From Limosilactobacillus caccae (GTDB taxonomy: Bacteria > Bacillota > Bacilli > Lactobacillales > Lactobacillaceae), in assembly GCF_900156885.1 (NCBI RefSeq), contig NZ_FTOY01000004.1, positions 62,001 through 126,000 on the forward strand: a stretch of DNA of 64,000 nucleotides, given 5' to 3'. The position numbers and the translations under genes were made by a program. Every line of letters begins with the position of its first letter. Within the stretch, counting starts at the first letter, position 1. The notes under the pieces were generated by a model. The model was not told the DNA's origin. It searched no databases and saw only the letters and a program-made list of their open reading frames with translations. Below are positions 11,702 through 20,495 of this stretch, one piece after another.

Positions 11702-12550
11702 CTAAAACAGGTCGAGCTGTTCTGGTGATTTCGGAGCGAGGCCCGTGAAATTGATGCCCATCATTTTCTGCAGGCGCAAGGCATTCGGTGCGGCATCTTT
11801 GCCCGAGTTATTGTTGAAGATAATACATAGTTCCTTTGCTGGCGGTGTTAGCGCGGCAATCTTTTGCTGGAAAGCGGCGAGCTCTTCATCTGAGTAGCGG
11901 TAGAGCGTCCGCGTCTTTCGCCACTCTTTCCCCTGGTTATCCCAGCCCTTCCGGTTTCGCCCGTGAAGACGGAGCATTACCAGGGCTGGATTAGTCGTTG
12001 CCAGGTAAAAGGGGACGGACGTGGCGGTATCATGCGGCTCATCTGCAGCGACGAGGGTAAAGTTAAGCTCCCGGCAAAAGTCCACGACGGAATCAACCAC
12101 TCCCGGCTTATACCAGGTCTGGTTACGAAACTCGACCGCCACCGGCAGGTTTCCCAGCCACATCCGCACTAAGCGCAAGTAATCAAAGTCCTTCACACTA
12201 GCATCAAAGTATGGCGGAAACTGGAACAGGATCGTCTTTAACTGGTCCGTCGCAATTAATGGGGCGATGGTCTTGCGGTACTGTTGAAAGACCTGCTCTA
12301 GTTCGCCCCGCTCCTGACCACGCTGGTGAAGCGTCATCTTTTGGTTTGCCTTGATAATAAACTGAAATTCCGCCGGCACTTCGTTAAGCCAGTTTTGAAT
12401 CGTTGCCACTTGGGGCAAGGCATAAAAGAAAGTATCAACTTCAACTACCGGAAAGTGTTGCGCATACTCATTGAGGGTCACTGGGCGCTGTTCGTTATGA
12501 ATCAACACCGGGTGTTCCGTCCAAGTCGTCATCCCCATCGTGATCTTCAT
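11702..12550 (-). CDS. DUF72 (YecE-like) TIM-barrel protein
   Basis: 282-residue protein of the DUF72/YecE family. Family features are the N-terminal GMTTWTEHP, the segment VVEVDTFFYALPQ, FIIKANQKMTLH, ILFQFPPYFDA, AVEFRNQTW, LRLHGRN and the C-terminal CIIFNNNSGKDAAPNALRLQKM. The biochemical function is unknown. AAAGGGGATGG lies 5 nt upstream of the start codon. A terminator separates it from sir2, so it is its own transcript. Confidence 0.88.
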   Translation of the reverse strand: MKITMGMTTWTEHPVLIHNEQRPVTLNEYAQHFPVVEVDTFFYALPQVATIQNWLNEVPAEFQFIIKANQKMTLHQRGQERGELEQVFQQYRKTIAPLIATDQLKTILFQFPPYFDASVKDFDYLRLVRMWLGNLPVAVEFRNQTWYKPGVVDSVVDFCRELNFTLVAADEPHDTATSVPFYLATTNPALVMLRLHGRNRKGWDNQGKEWRKTRTLYRYSDEELAAFQQKIAALTPPAKELCIIFNNNSGKDAAPNALRLQKMMGINFTGLAPKSPEQLDLF

Positions 12551-12567
12551 TTAATCCATCCCCTTTA

Positions 12568-12606
12568 CAGCAAAAAAAGCTGCCGGATCTGCCCACAGCT
12601 TTTTTC
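12568..12606 (-). terminator. Terminator of the ppx-mvaA-sir2 cluster
   Basis: AAAAAAGCTG(T) and CAGCTTTTTTT form a stem with a T run just downstream of sir2 on the minus strand. Confidence 0.75.
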
Positions 12607-12610
12607 TAGC

Positions 12611-13309
12611 TTATACTTGTAATTCATCAAAGAACTTCGTCGCGTCTTCTTGGACCATTTGAAAGGCAAACGGAAACTGCAACAACTGCTGGTTAACCGC
12701 AATCACCTTTGCATTCGGGTTGCGATAATCGAGCAAGCCAGCAAACGGGTACACCTTCATCGAGGTCCCGACAATAACTACCAGGTCCGCTTCCTGCATC
12801 GCTTTAATTGAATTAACAATATCATCCTGCTTGATTCCTTCGTCATACAAGACAATGTCCGGCCGCAACGGTCCGTTGTCCTTCTGGTGAATCCGACTCT
12901 TAAGATATTCTTCTACCGGCACTGTTTCATGGCACTTTTCACAGTAGACATTGAAAAGGTTCCCGTGAAAATCAATCAGGTGTTTAGTGCCTGCTTCCTC
13001 ATAGAGGTTATCAATATTTTGGGTGATTACGACTGCCCGGTCCTGTTGGGTCAGTGCCGCCTGCTTTTCGTGAATAACATTGGGCTTGGCATCTGGAAAA
13101 TAGAGGTTTTTCTTGCAGAAGTCATAAAATCCCGCGGGGTCACTGACAAAGTAGCGGTGGCTAAGGTAGTACTCCGCATTCCGGTTTTGCGTGTAGAGGC
13201 CGTTTGCGGACCGAAAGTCAGGAATGCCTGAGGCCGTTGAAACCCCCGCACCAGTTAGAAAGACGATCTTTTGAGCATCATCAAATGTCTTTTGCGTTGC
13301 AGCATCCAT
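12611..13309 (-). CDS. Sir2-family NAD-dependent protein deacylase with half a zinc site
   Basis: Sirtuin of 232 residues, probably removing acyl groups from lysines using NAD. The NAD site GAGVSTASGIPDFRS, the TQNIDNLYE motif and the catalytic His in DFHGN are all present. The usual four-cysteine zinc ribbon is incomplete: CEKC is there, but the second CxxC pair is missing and the region reads SRIHQKDNGPLRP. Metal binding may use His/Asp or be lost. It lies 4 nt after the HELLH gene in an overlapping cluster with mvaA and ppx. The reaction is inferred from family; its substrate is unknown. Confidence 0.87.
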   Translation of the reverse strand: MDAATQKTFDDAQKIVFLTGAGVSTASGIPDFRSANGLYTQNRNAEYYLSHRYFVSDPAGFYDFCKKNLYFPDAKPNVIHEKQAALTQQDRAVVITQNIDNLYEEAGTKHLIDFHGNLFNVYCEKCHETVPVEEYLKSRIHQKDNGPLRPDIVLYDEGIKQDDIVNSIKAMQEADLVVIVGTSMKVYPFAGLLDYRNPNAKVIAVNQQLLQFPFAFQMVQEDATKFFDELQV

Positions 13310-13313
13310 CTAA

Positions 13314-14273
13314 TCACTTCCTTACAATGTATGGAACACTGTTCTTCTCAAGGAACTCCTTGACCGGTTGCGCATAAATCTTTTTAAACGTTTCTGGGGT
13401 TTCCGCTGCCGGCGCCGGGAGGGTAAATGAATTTTGCCCGTCACTCCGGCGAATACCGACGTAGGCCCGCTTATCGGTTCCCCGTTCTTTCATATCAGAG
13501 TGGTAGATTTCAAAGACCTGCCGCATCTCTAAGCGCAATTGCCGTTCGCTCAGCACTGGGGACAGGGTCGTGTACTCGTTATTGTGCAAGGCTGGAAGGT
13601 TCCATTCTTGCATCTGCTGGTCAAATAGCGAATAAGTCTTGATGATCGTCCGCCGCATATCAAACGGGTTCTTAATCGGCTTCTTCGTAATTTCTGCATA
13701 GATCTTCTTGGCAGCGGCTAGGGCAAGTGGGTACTTTTCTGCCAATTGCTGCTCGTACTTTGGCAAGTTGTCACCAAAGAAGACGAGGGCATCAAGCAAG
13801 GTTAATAGGCGCAATGTCCGCTCATCGTCATCTTCTTTTTCCGGGGTCAAGGTATGGTCAATCCCCTTCAAGTAGAGCTCTTCAATCCGGTCATCAATTA
13901 ACCCGTGCTTCCGCTGTTCAGCAACCACAACCCGGTGGATCGCAACATTATATAAGTCCGTCGCCATAATCATCATCTGTTCATCGAGCTGCTTATCACC
14001 AAGAGATAGCTGGAAAAAGATTTGCGGAAATCCTTTAAGGAGCATCAATAAGTGGAGCAGTTCGTGTGACGCAGTATAGTTTGGCGCCGTCAGGTCAGTA
14101 ACGATAATTACCAGTGCTCCGGGAATCGTCTTTTGTGTCGCCTGGTCATGGCGGACGTAGCCTGACTTTTCACCATGAAACTGGACAAAGACTGTTCCTT
14201 CTGGGTAAAGCTGGTTTATCTGGTCCAATAGTTCCTGGTTGGTCTTATTTAGCTTAATCACTTCTTCACTCAT
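13314..14273 (-). CDS. Unrecognised cytosolic protein with an HELLH (zincin-like) motif
   Basis: 319 residues with no signal peptide or membrane segment. I do not recognise a named family. Its clearest feature is ASHELLHLLMLLKGF, about residues 95-109, an HExxH motif flanked by hydrophobic residues as in zinc metallopeptidases. It follows a beta-strand-like GALVIIVTDL segment, and a helix with DLYNVAIHRVVVAEQRKH comes about 30 residues later and could supply a third ligand. ATG 14273 overlaps the mvaA stop codon by 8 nt, and sir2 follows 4 nt after its end. It is a candidate IrrE-like or other gluzincin peptidase; activity is not shown. Confidence 0.72.
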   Translation of the reverse strand: MSEEVIKLNKTNQELLDQINQLYPEGTVFVQFHGEKSGYVRHDQATQKTIPGALVIIVTDLTAPNYTASHELLHLLMLLKGFPQIFFQLSLGDKQLDEQMMIMATDLYNVAIHRVVVAEQRKHGLIDDRIEELYLKGIDHTLTPEKEDDDERTLRLLTLLDALVFFGDNLPKYEQQLAEKYPLALAAAKKIYAEITKKPIKNPFDMRRTIIKTYSLFDQQMQEWNLPALHNNEYTTLSPVLSERQLRLEMRQVFEIYHSDMKERGTDKRAYVGIRRSDGQNSFTLPAPAAETPETFKKIYAQPVKEFLEKNSVPYIVRK

Positions 14274-15528
14274 CTGCCCCATCCTTTCTAATCGCTGCCA
14301 GGACTTGGCGAGCAAGGGCCTGGTCAACGTGTTTTTCTTTCTTTAGTTGCGCAACAACTAGCGGAATTTCCGCCGGGCTTGCGCCGACACTAGCTGCTAG
14401 CGAACGGTACTGGAGTTTCATATGACCGGCTTGAATGCCCGTCGTCGTTAATGCCCGCAAGGCCGCTAGATTTTGGGCCAACCCAACACTCGCAGTAACG
14501 GCAGCTAATTCTTCGGCCGACTTGATACCACTAATCTTATAGTTGAGCTTCGTCATTTTATTAAGGCCAATCGAACCACCGACAACCCCGACTGGCAGCG
14601 GTAAGCTAATCTCACCACGCAGGTGATCGCCTTCTACCGTCCAAGTACTTAGGCCCCGGTAATGGCCGTCACGCGTCGCATAGGCATGAGCGCCACTTTC
14701 AATTGCCCGCCAGTCGTTTCCGCTAGCAATCATTACAGCATCAATTCCGTTCATAATCCCCTTATTGTGGGTTGCTGCCCGGAACGGGTCCACCTGGGCA
14801 AGATCACTCAACCGGGCAATCCGGTGGGCGACCTCCGCTCCTGCCATCTCAGCTGTCGCCAGGTTGGCAAAGGCAATCTCACATTTCGCCGTCTGCAGGC
14901 TTTGGGTAGCCAAGTTGCTTAAAATGGCGACGATTACGTGATAACCCTGGTCACTCAACCAATTACCAACTGCCTCTGCCATCGTGTTGACACTATTGGC
15001 CCCCATTGCCTGGCAAACATCAATTCCAAGGTCAATGCTAATAAAGTCACCCGGGGTCCGGACCGTCATCGTCTTCGCACCACCACCACGTTTTTGCATC
15101 GATGGGTGAGCTTCATTAGCGATCGCTAAAATCCGGTCCTGTTGACTATTGAGCCAGGCCACCGTCTTGTCGACATCCGTGACCTGGTCTAAAACTACCT
15201 GGCCAACCAGGAGCCGTTGCTGATGGGGAGCGGTGAAGCCACCACTCCGGCTCACCCGGTGTGCACCATTACTAGCCGCCGCAATCACTGATGGTTCTTC
15301 AATCACCATTGGAACAACATAGGGCTTGTCATTGACCGTTAAGTTGAGGGCCACCCCTTCAGGAAGGGAGTAGTCCGTTAAGTAGTTTTCCACCAGCTCA
15401 TCCCCGAGGTCTGAACTGGTATTGGCGAGAACCGTTGTATCATCCATCGACAACTGCCGTGCTTTTGCTAACCGTTGCCGCCGCTCTTCAGCTGCTAATT
15501 TGTAAAAGCCATGTTGCCAATCACTCAT
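14266..15528 (-). CDS. mvaA: Hydroxymethylglutaryl-CoA reductase (class II, degradative type)
   Basis: Makes mevalonate from HMG-CoA in the isoprenoid pathway of lactobacilli. Class II features are the substrate-binding ENYLTDYSLPEGVALNL, the segment GANSVNTMAEAVGNWL, the HNKGIMNGIDAV stretch with its catalytic Lys, and PVGVVGGSIGLNKMTK. I start it at ATG 15528 (420 residues), overlapping the ppx stop codon by 8 nt; 50 upstream in-frame codons run through ppx and are excluded. Coexistence with ispE is noted separately. Confidence 0.95.
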   Translation of the reverse strand: MSDWQHGFYKLAAEERRQRLAKARQLSMDDTTVLANTSSDLGDELVENYLTDYSLPEGVALNLTVNDKPYVVPMVIEEPSVIAAASNGAHRVSRSGGFTAPHQQRLLVGQVVLDQVTDVDKTVAWLNSQQDRILAIANEAHPSMQKRGGGAKTMTVRTPGDFISIDLGIDVCQAMGANSVNTMAEAVGNWLSDQGYHVIVAILSNLATQSLQTAKCEIAFANLATAEMAGAEVAHRIARLSDLAQVDPFRAATHNKGIMNGIDAVMIASGNDWRAIESGAHAYATRDGHYRGLSTWTVEGDHLRGEISLPLPVGVVGGSIGLNKMTKLNYKISGIKSAEELAAVTASVGLAQNLAALRALTTTGIQAGHMKLQYRSLAASVGASPAEIPLVVAQLKKEKHVDQALARQVLAAIRKDGADE

Positions 15529-16462
15529 GTTTCTTCTTCCTTTGATTAACGTATTCCGTAATGATTCCTTCACGAACGCCGCTTTCCGAGAAAATAACCC
15601 GGCCGTCACTATTCCGTTGTAGTAATGATACCAATGGCAACATTCCACCAATAATGATATCAGCTCGTTCCGGCTCAAGGCCAGCCATTCGCTTCCGCTG
15701 CGATAAGTTACGGTTTAATAGTTCCCGGTATGTCGCAAAGACAACCCGCGAAGATAGCTGGTAACCATGAATCGAACCATTCCGGCGACGCTTGTGATGG
15801 TAAGACTGACTCATCCGCGCCAATGTCCGGTTCGCACCGCCAAGCAAGACAATCGGCACCCGGGTCGCGTAACGTAACCACGGGATCTTCGTCAGGCGTT
15901 CATTCATCGCTACCTGCGCCCGAAAAAGATCTGCCGAGCGAACATAGCCATTTAAGTGAAACTGTTCAGAGAGGTTAACCGCCCCTACTGGAATTGAAAT
16001 AAGGTTGCGTGCCCGCCGCTGTTGGACTAAGACTAACTCACAACTTGCACCGCCAACATCTAAAATCAAACAGTGGTTAAGCCGCAACGTTCTGATTACG
16101 CCAAGATAGTCATAATATGCTTCTTTTTTTCCTGACAAAACTTGTAAGTGAATGCCTACTTCACGCTGAACACGATCTAGGAATTCTTGTCGATTACGCG
16201 CCTGGCGAACCGCTGCTGTCGTAATTGCCCGCACCTTAATGTTTGGGATTGCCTGATAGATTTTCTTAAATCTCTTAAGGGCAGCTATTGTCCGTTCCAT
16301 TGCGCTCTCTTGTAAAAGCTTTTCCCGTCCCATTCCTTCAGATAACCGGGTATTTTCTTTTACCCGGCGGATTTCATGGAATCGTCCATCCGGGGCAATC
16401 TCCGTAATTGCCATCCGTGCCGAGTTCGAGCCGAGGTCTACAATCGCGAGGTTTTCCACCAT
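15521..16462 (-). CDS. ppx: Ppx/GppA phosphatase family protein
   Basis: Exopolyphosphatase/pppGpp phosphohydrolase family, ASKHA fold, 313 residues. The phosphate-1 motif IVDLGSNSARM opens the protein, and ILDVGGASCELVLV and LLGGANRTLARM are the second and third nucleotide-binding motifs. It hydrolyses polyphosphate or pppGpp; which one cannot be told from sequence. The chosen ATG at 16462 has GGAGG 5 nt upstream. It is the first gene of the ppx-mvaA-HELLH-sir2 cluster, all with overlaps or near-overlaps. Confidence 0.9.
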   Translation of the reverse strand: MVENLAIVDLGSNSARMAITEIAPDGRFHEIRRVKENTRLSEGMGREKLLQESAMERTIAALKRFKKIYQAIPNIKVRAITTAAVRQARNRQEFLDRVQREVGIHLQVLSGKKEAYYDYLGVIRTLRLNHCLILDVGGASCELVLVQQRRARNLISIPVGAVNLSEQFHLNGYVRSADLFRAQVAMNERLTKIPWLRYATRVPIVLLGGANRTLARMSQSYHHKRRRNGSIHGYQLSSRVVFATYRELLNRNLSQRKRMAGLEPERADIIIGGMLPLVSLLQRNSDGRVIFSESGVREGIITEYVNQRKKKHE

Positions 16463-16545
16463 TTTCACCTCCGCTTTATTAATTATTTTTCGTAAAATTA
16501 CATCCCTTTTATGTTACCATGTTCTGTCTTTTGAAACACTTAAAA

Positions 16546-16578
16546 AAAGAGATTAAGCAAAAAAGCCTAATCTCCTTG
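16546..16578 (-). terminator. Terminator of the repeat-protein gene
   Basis: GAGATTAGGC and GCTTAATCTC form a stem followed by seven T on the minus strand, between the repeat gene and ppx. Confidence 0.85.
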
Positions 16579-16612
16579 TCTCGTTTAAAGGATCTTTATT
16601 TAATCAGTTAAA

Positions 16613-17512
16613 TTAAAACCAACAACCAAAGCCAAGGGAAAATCCAGCAAAGCCGAAGTTATTCCAAAAGCCACCGCAAAAGGCTGGTTGGTAGTATTCA
16701 TAGTGCCAAGCAATCACAACGACAACTGCTGATGAAGTTTGGGCTACTGGTGCCGTTGGAGCTACTGGTGCTGTTGGGGCTACCGGCGCTGTTGGGGCTA
16801 CCGGTGCCGTTGGGGCTACTGGTGCCGTTGGGGCTACCGGCGCTGTTGGGGCTACCGGTGCCGTTGGGGCTACTGGTGCCGTTGGGGCTACCGGTGCCGT
16901 TGGAGCTACCGGCGCTGTTGGGGCTACTGGCGCTGTTGGGGCTACCGGTGCCGTTGGGGCTACTGGCGCTGTTGGGGCTACCGGTGCTGTAGCGGCTGTG
17001 CCAGCTGTGGCGGCTGTGCCAGCTGTGGCGGCTGTACCAGCGGTAGCAGCTGTACCGGCGGTAGCGGCTGTGCCAGCAGTAGCGGCCGTGCCAGCGGTAG
17101 CAGCTGTACCGGCGGTAGCGGCTGTGCCAGCAGTAGCGGCTGTACCGGCCGTGGCAGCTGTACCAGCAGTAGCGGCCGTGCCAGCGGTAGCAGCTGTACC
17201 AGCAGTGGCAGCAGCATTAGCAACTGGTGCAGTTACTGCCGGATTAGCTACAGGAGCGGTATTAGCAGCGGTGGCAGTATCTGCTGTAACAGCTACCTTT
17301 GCTACTGGCGCAAGGGTAACTGTGTTTGTCGTTGGTGCAACGTTGTTATTAACTGTTGCATCAGGGATTGGACTAACTGGCGTAGTCGTGGTTGCTTCTG
17401 TATCGGCGGAAGCACCGGTGGCAGTAAGCAAAGCAACACCAGCGACTACTGAGGCGACTAACGCCTTAAGATTATTTCTCAAAATAAACGCACTCTTCTT
17501 TCTCATAAACAT
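16613..17512 (-). CDS. Secreted low-complexity repeat protein with Gly/Phe/Trp-rich cysteine-bounded tail
   Basis: 299 residues of unrecognised function. A signal peptide is clear: KKSAF and basic residues, a hydrophobic core, then ATGASA cleavage near residue 36. A Thr/Pro/Val linker follows, then 12 copies of AATAGT (about residues 103-174) and 13 copies of PTAPVA (about residues 175-257). The end is a 40-residue tail with [15 protein letters not shown] and then a stretch between two cysteines rich in Gly, Phe, Trp and Asn. There is no LPxTG sorting motif. Two ATG codons (17512, 17506) compete; neither has a strong ribosome site. A surface or wall-spanning stalk is my guess; a secreted bioactive tail is possible. 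Confidence 0.75.
   Translation of the reverse strand: MFMRKKSAFILRNNLKALVASVVAGVALLTATGASADTEATTTTPVSPIPDATVNNNVAPTTNTVTLAPVAKVAVTADTATAANTAPVANPAVTAPVANAAATAGTAATAGTAATAGTAATAGTAATAGTAATAGTAATAGTAATAGTAATAGTAATAGTAATAGTAATAGTAATAPVAPTAPVAPTAPVAPTAPVAPTAPVAPTAPVAPTAPVAPTAPVAPTAPVAPTAPVAPTAPVAPTAPVAPTAPVAPTAPVAQTSSAVVVVIAWHYEYYQPAFCGGFWNNFGFAGFSLGFGCWF
16743..16991 (-). repeat. Tandem 18-bp repeat array (PTAPVA codons)
   Basis: Thirteen full 18-bp units plus a partial one, beginning gctac(t/c)gg(t/c)gc on the plus strand, with variation only at third positions. In-frame unit number changes would lengthen or shorten the encoded stalk without a frameshift. Confidence 0.95.
16992..17207 (-). repeat. 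Tandem 18-bp repeat array (AATAGT codons)
   Basis: Twelve 18-bp units (gc(g/a)gc(t/c)gt(g/a)cc on the plus strand) directly abut the other array. The encoded hexapeptide is identical in every unit, while synonymous positions vary, which suggests selection on the protein. Confidence 0.95.
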
Positions 17513-17590
17513 AACGAGACATTTTAAACTTAATCAGTGATCAGTAAAATGTCAATATCATTTTTATCATTCTATAAATGTTAATACGAA

Positions 17591-17635
17591 AAATAAGGAA
17601 TATTACACAAAGCTTGCCCAATATTCCTTATCATT
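17591..17635 (-). terminator. Terminator of trpS
   Basis: AAGGAATATT and AATATTCCTT enclose a short spacer and are followed by ATTTTTCG on the minus strand, downstream of trpS. Confidence 0.85.
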
Positions 17636-17651
17636 CATAAAAATATTAATT

Positions 17652-18686
<1,035 letters not shown>

Positions 18687-18692
18687 TTAAAA

Positions 18693-18875
18693 TAAAAACG
18701 CCCTACTAGTTCAACCAAACTAATAGGACGCAAGATGCGCGGTGCCACCTAAATTGCAATTATCATTGCCACTCAAACGGTATTTAATTGTTAACCATTT
18801 CGCGTTTTGGGGACCTTTACACCAACCGTCCCTCGCTTTAACTCACGCTACTTAATACCCCTTTATTTTAATCCA
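18693..18875 (-). promoter_or_regulatory. T-box leader of trpS
   Basis: On the minus strand the conserved T-box bulge AGGTGGCACCGCG is at 18738-18750. A terminator (CGTCCTATTAGTT / AACTAGTAGGGCG plus T run) is at 18693-18730, directly before trpS. Further upstream an AAATGGTTAAC segment offers TGG as a specifier codon, consistent with tryptophan. The 5' boundary is approximate. Confidence 0.9.
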
Positions 18876-18950
18876 TCTCCCCCCAAAAAGGCAAGACAAT
18901 CCCCTGACCAATCGGTATAATAGGGATAACTGTAAAAGGAGAGGTGCAAC

Positions 18951-19907
18951 ATGCGTTCAAAGAGGAATAAGACAATCGATTTCACGCTGGATGAAGCATC
19001 ACCAGATTTACTGGCAAAGATTGTCAAGGCAGCGGATCAAAAGGACCTTTCGACCCTTTGCAACAAGGTAATTAACGGGGACTCGTTCAAGGTTATGCAG
19101 GGTCTCACTGCTGAGACGGTTGATCTCGCCCTGATTGACCCCCCATACAACCTTAATAAGAAGTACGATGGGCTAACTTTCAAGAAAATGACTGATGATG
19201 AATACCGCCAGTATACGCAACAGTGGATCGACCTCCTCAAGCCCCTCCTCAAGAAAAATGCAAGCATTTATGTCTTCGCTGACTGGGCGACCAGCATCTC
19301 CCTTGCCCCCGTTTTAGCAGAAAATTTTACGATCCAAAACCGTATCACCTGGCAGCGGGAAAAGGGCCGTGGTTCACAGCGCAACTGGAAAAACAGCATG
19401 GAAGATATTTGGTTTTTAACCGCCAATGGGGCCGACTATACCTTCAATGTCGACCAAGTCAAGCAACGGCGCCAAGTCGTTGCCCCGTATAAAAAAGATG
19501 GGGTCGCCCGGGACTGGCAAGCAACAAGCGCAGGCAATTTCCGGGACACCATGCCATCCAACTTTTGGGACGACATTTCGATCCCGTACTGGTCAATGCC
19601 GGAAAACACCGGCCACCCCACCCAAAAGCCAGAAAAGCTACTCGCTAAGATCATCCTGGCTAGTTCTAATCCCGGGGACTTCATCCTCGACCCCTTCGCT
19701 GGATCTGGTTCCAGCCTAGTGACGGCCGCCAAGCTCGACCGCCATTTTCTCGGGATTGAACAGAGTCTACTATACTGTGCGTGGGCGCAGTACCGGCTTG
19801 ATCACGTTAGCGATGATAAAAGCATCCAGGGCTACACTGACGGCGTCTTTTGGGAACGCAACACCCTGGCCGCCCAGCGAAAGCTCAAGCGCCAAAATAA
19901 TAGTTAA
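18951..19907 (+). CDS. Orphan DNA methyltransferase (beta-type N6-adenine/N4-cytosine)
   Basis: 318-residue SAM-dependent methyltransferase. The catalytic motif LIDPPYNLNKKYDG (about residue 62) comes before the SAM-binding motif FILDPFAGSGSSL (about residue 244), the order of the beta class. HPTQKPEKLLAKII is the linking helix typical of the family. AAAAGGAGAGG lies 5-6 nt before ATG 18951. No restriction endonuclease gene is adjacent: trpS lies divergently upstream and ndk converges downstream. It may be a solitary regulatory methylase or a remnant of a restriction system. The recognition sequence cannot be read from the protein. Confidence 0.88.
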   Translation: MRSKRNKTIDFTLDEASPDLLAKIVKAADQKDLSTLCNKVINGDSFKVMQGLTAETVDLALIDPPYNLNKKYDGLTFKKMTDDEYRQYTQQWIDLLKPLLKKNASIYVFADWATSISLAPVLAENFTIQNRITWQREKGRGSQRNWKNSMEDIWFLTANGADYTFNVDQVKQRRQVVAPYKKDGVARDWQATSAGNFRDTMPSNFWDDISIPYWSMPENTGHPTQKPEKLLAKIILASSNPGDFILDPFAGSGSSLVTAAKLDRHFLGIEQSLLYCAWAQYRLDHVSDDKSIQGYTDGVFWERNTLAAQRKLKRQNNS

Positions 19908-19910
19908 TTA

Positions 19911-19957
19911 AAAGAGGCCGGAAAAAGCTACGTCTTTTTCCACGGCCTCTTGTTTTT
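19911..19957. terminator. Shared terminator, methyltransferase and ndk
   Basis: AAGAGGCCG(G)AAAAAG and CTTTTTCCACGGCCTCTT pair into a long stem with T-rich flanks in both directions, between convergent genes. Confidence 0.85.
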
Positions 19958-19959
19958 GT

Positions 19960-20409
19960 TTATGCTTGTTGCTTATCTTCAATATTGAATTCTGGGAACC
20001 AGATGCCAATCTCACGGGTTGCAGTATCAACATTATCTGATGTGTGGATGATGTTCCGTAAGTTGCCGTCAGGCCATTCACGACCGTAGTCACCGCGGAT
20101 CGTTCCCCATTCCGCTTCGCCAGGGTTAGTCGCGCCAGCCATATTATGAATAGCTTGGATGACGTTTGTTCCGGAAACAACGATGCCGACGATTGGTCCT
20201 TCCGTCATATACTCAAGCAGTTCTGGGAAGAATGGCTTGTCTACTTTATCGAAGTAGTGTTGGCGTAATTTTTCCTCCGTCGGGATAATCATCTTAAGAG
20301 CTTCAATATTGTAGCCCTTCCGTTCAATCCGCGTAATAATATCACCGATATGACGGGTCTTTACACCGTCAGGCTTTACCAATACTAATGTGAATTCGTC
20401 TTTAACCAT
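19960..20409 (-). CDS. ndk: Nucleoside diphosphate kinase
   Basis: Balances NTP pools by phosphate transfer through a histidine. 149 residues from ATG 20409, preceded by a GGAGATG ribosome site. LVKPDGV holds the catalytic-site lysine, GTIRGDYG the nucleotide-binding arginine, and RNIIHTSDN the phospho-histidine; the family usually has HGSDS there, so T and N are substitutions next to the active His. REIGIWFPE is the C-terminal motif. An upstream 7-codon extension is not family-like. Confidence 0.94.
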   Translation of the reverse strand: MVKDEFTLVLVKPDGVKTRHIGDIITRIERKGYNIEALKMIIPTEEKLRQHYFDKVDKPFFPELLEYMTEGPIVGIVVSGTNVIQAIHNMAGATNPGEAEWGTIRGDYGREWPDGNLRNIIHTSDNVDTATREIGIWFPEFNIEDKQQA

Positions 20410-20495
20410 GGCGAAACATCTCCTTTTCATTTCTCTCCACTAGACTATCATAAGTTAACTGGTGGTGAAAGCGTTTTTAAGGAAATGCTTCTAAT

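Noticed and set aside
16743-17207. CRISPR array
   Set aside because: Units are 18 bp without spacers, vary at synonymous positions and encode a protein; no cas genes nearby.
16739-17540. Long plus-strand reading frames opposite the repeat protein (237 and 180 codons)
   Set aside because: The 18-bp unit is a multiple of three and free of stops in several frames, so these are by-products. They have no ribosome site and only low-complexity products (Cys/Trp/Arg or Ala/Val/Pro repeats), while the minus frame has a signal peptide and ends at a terminator.
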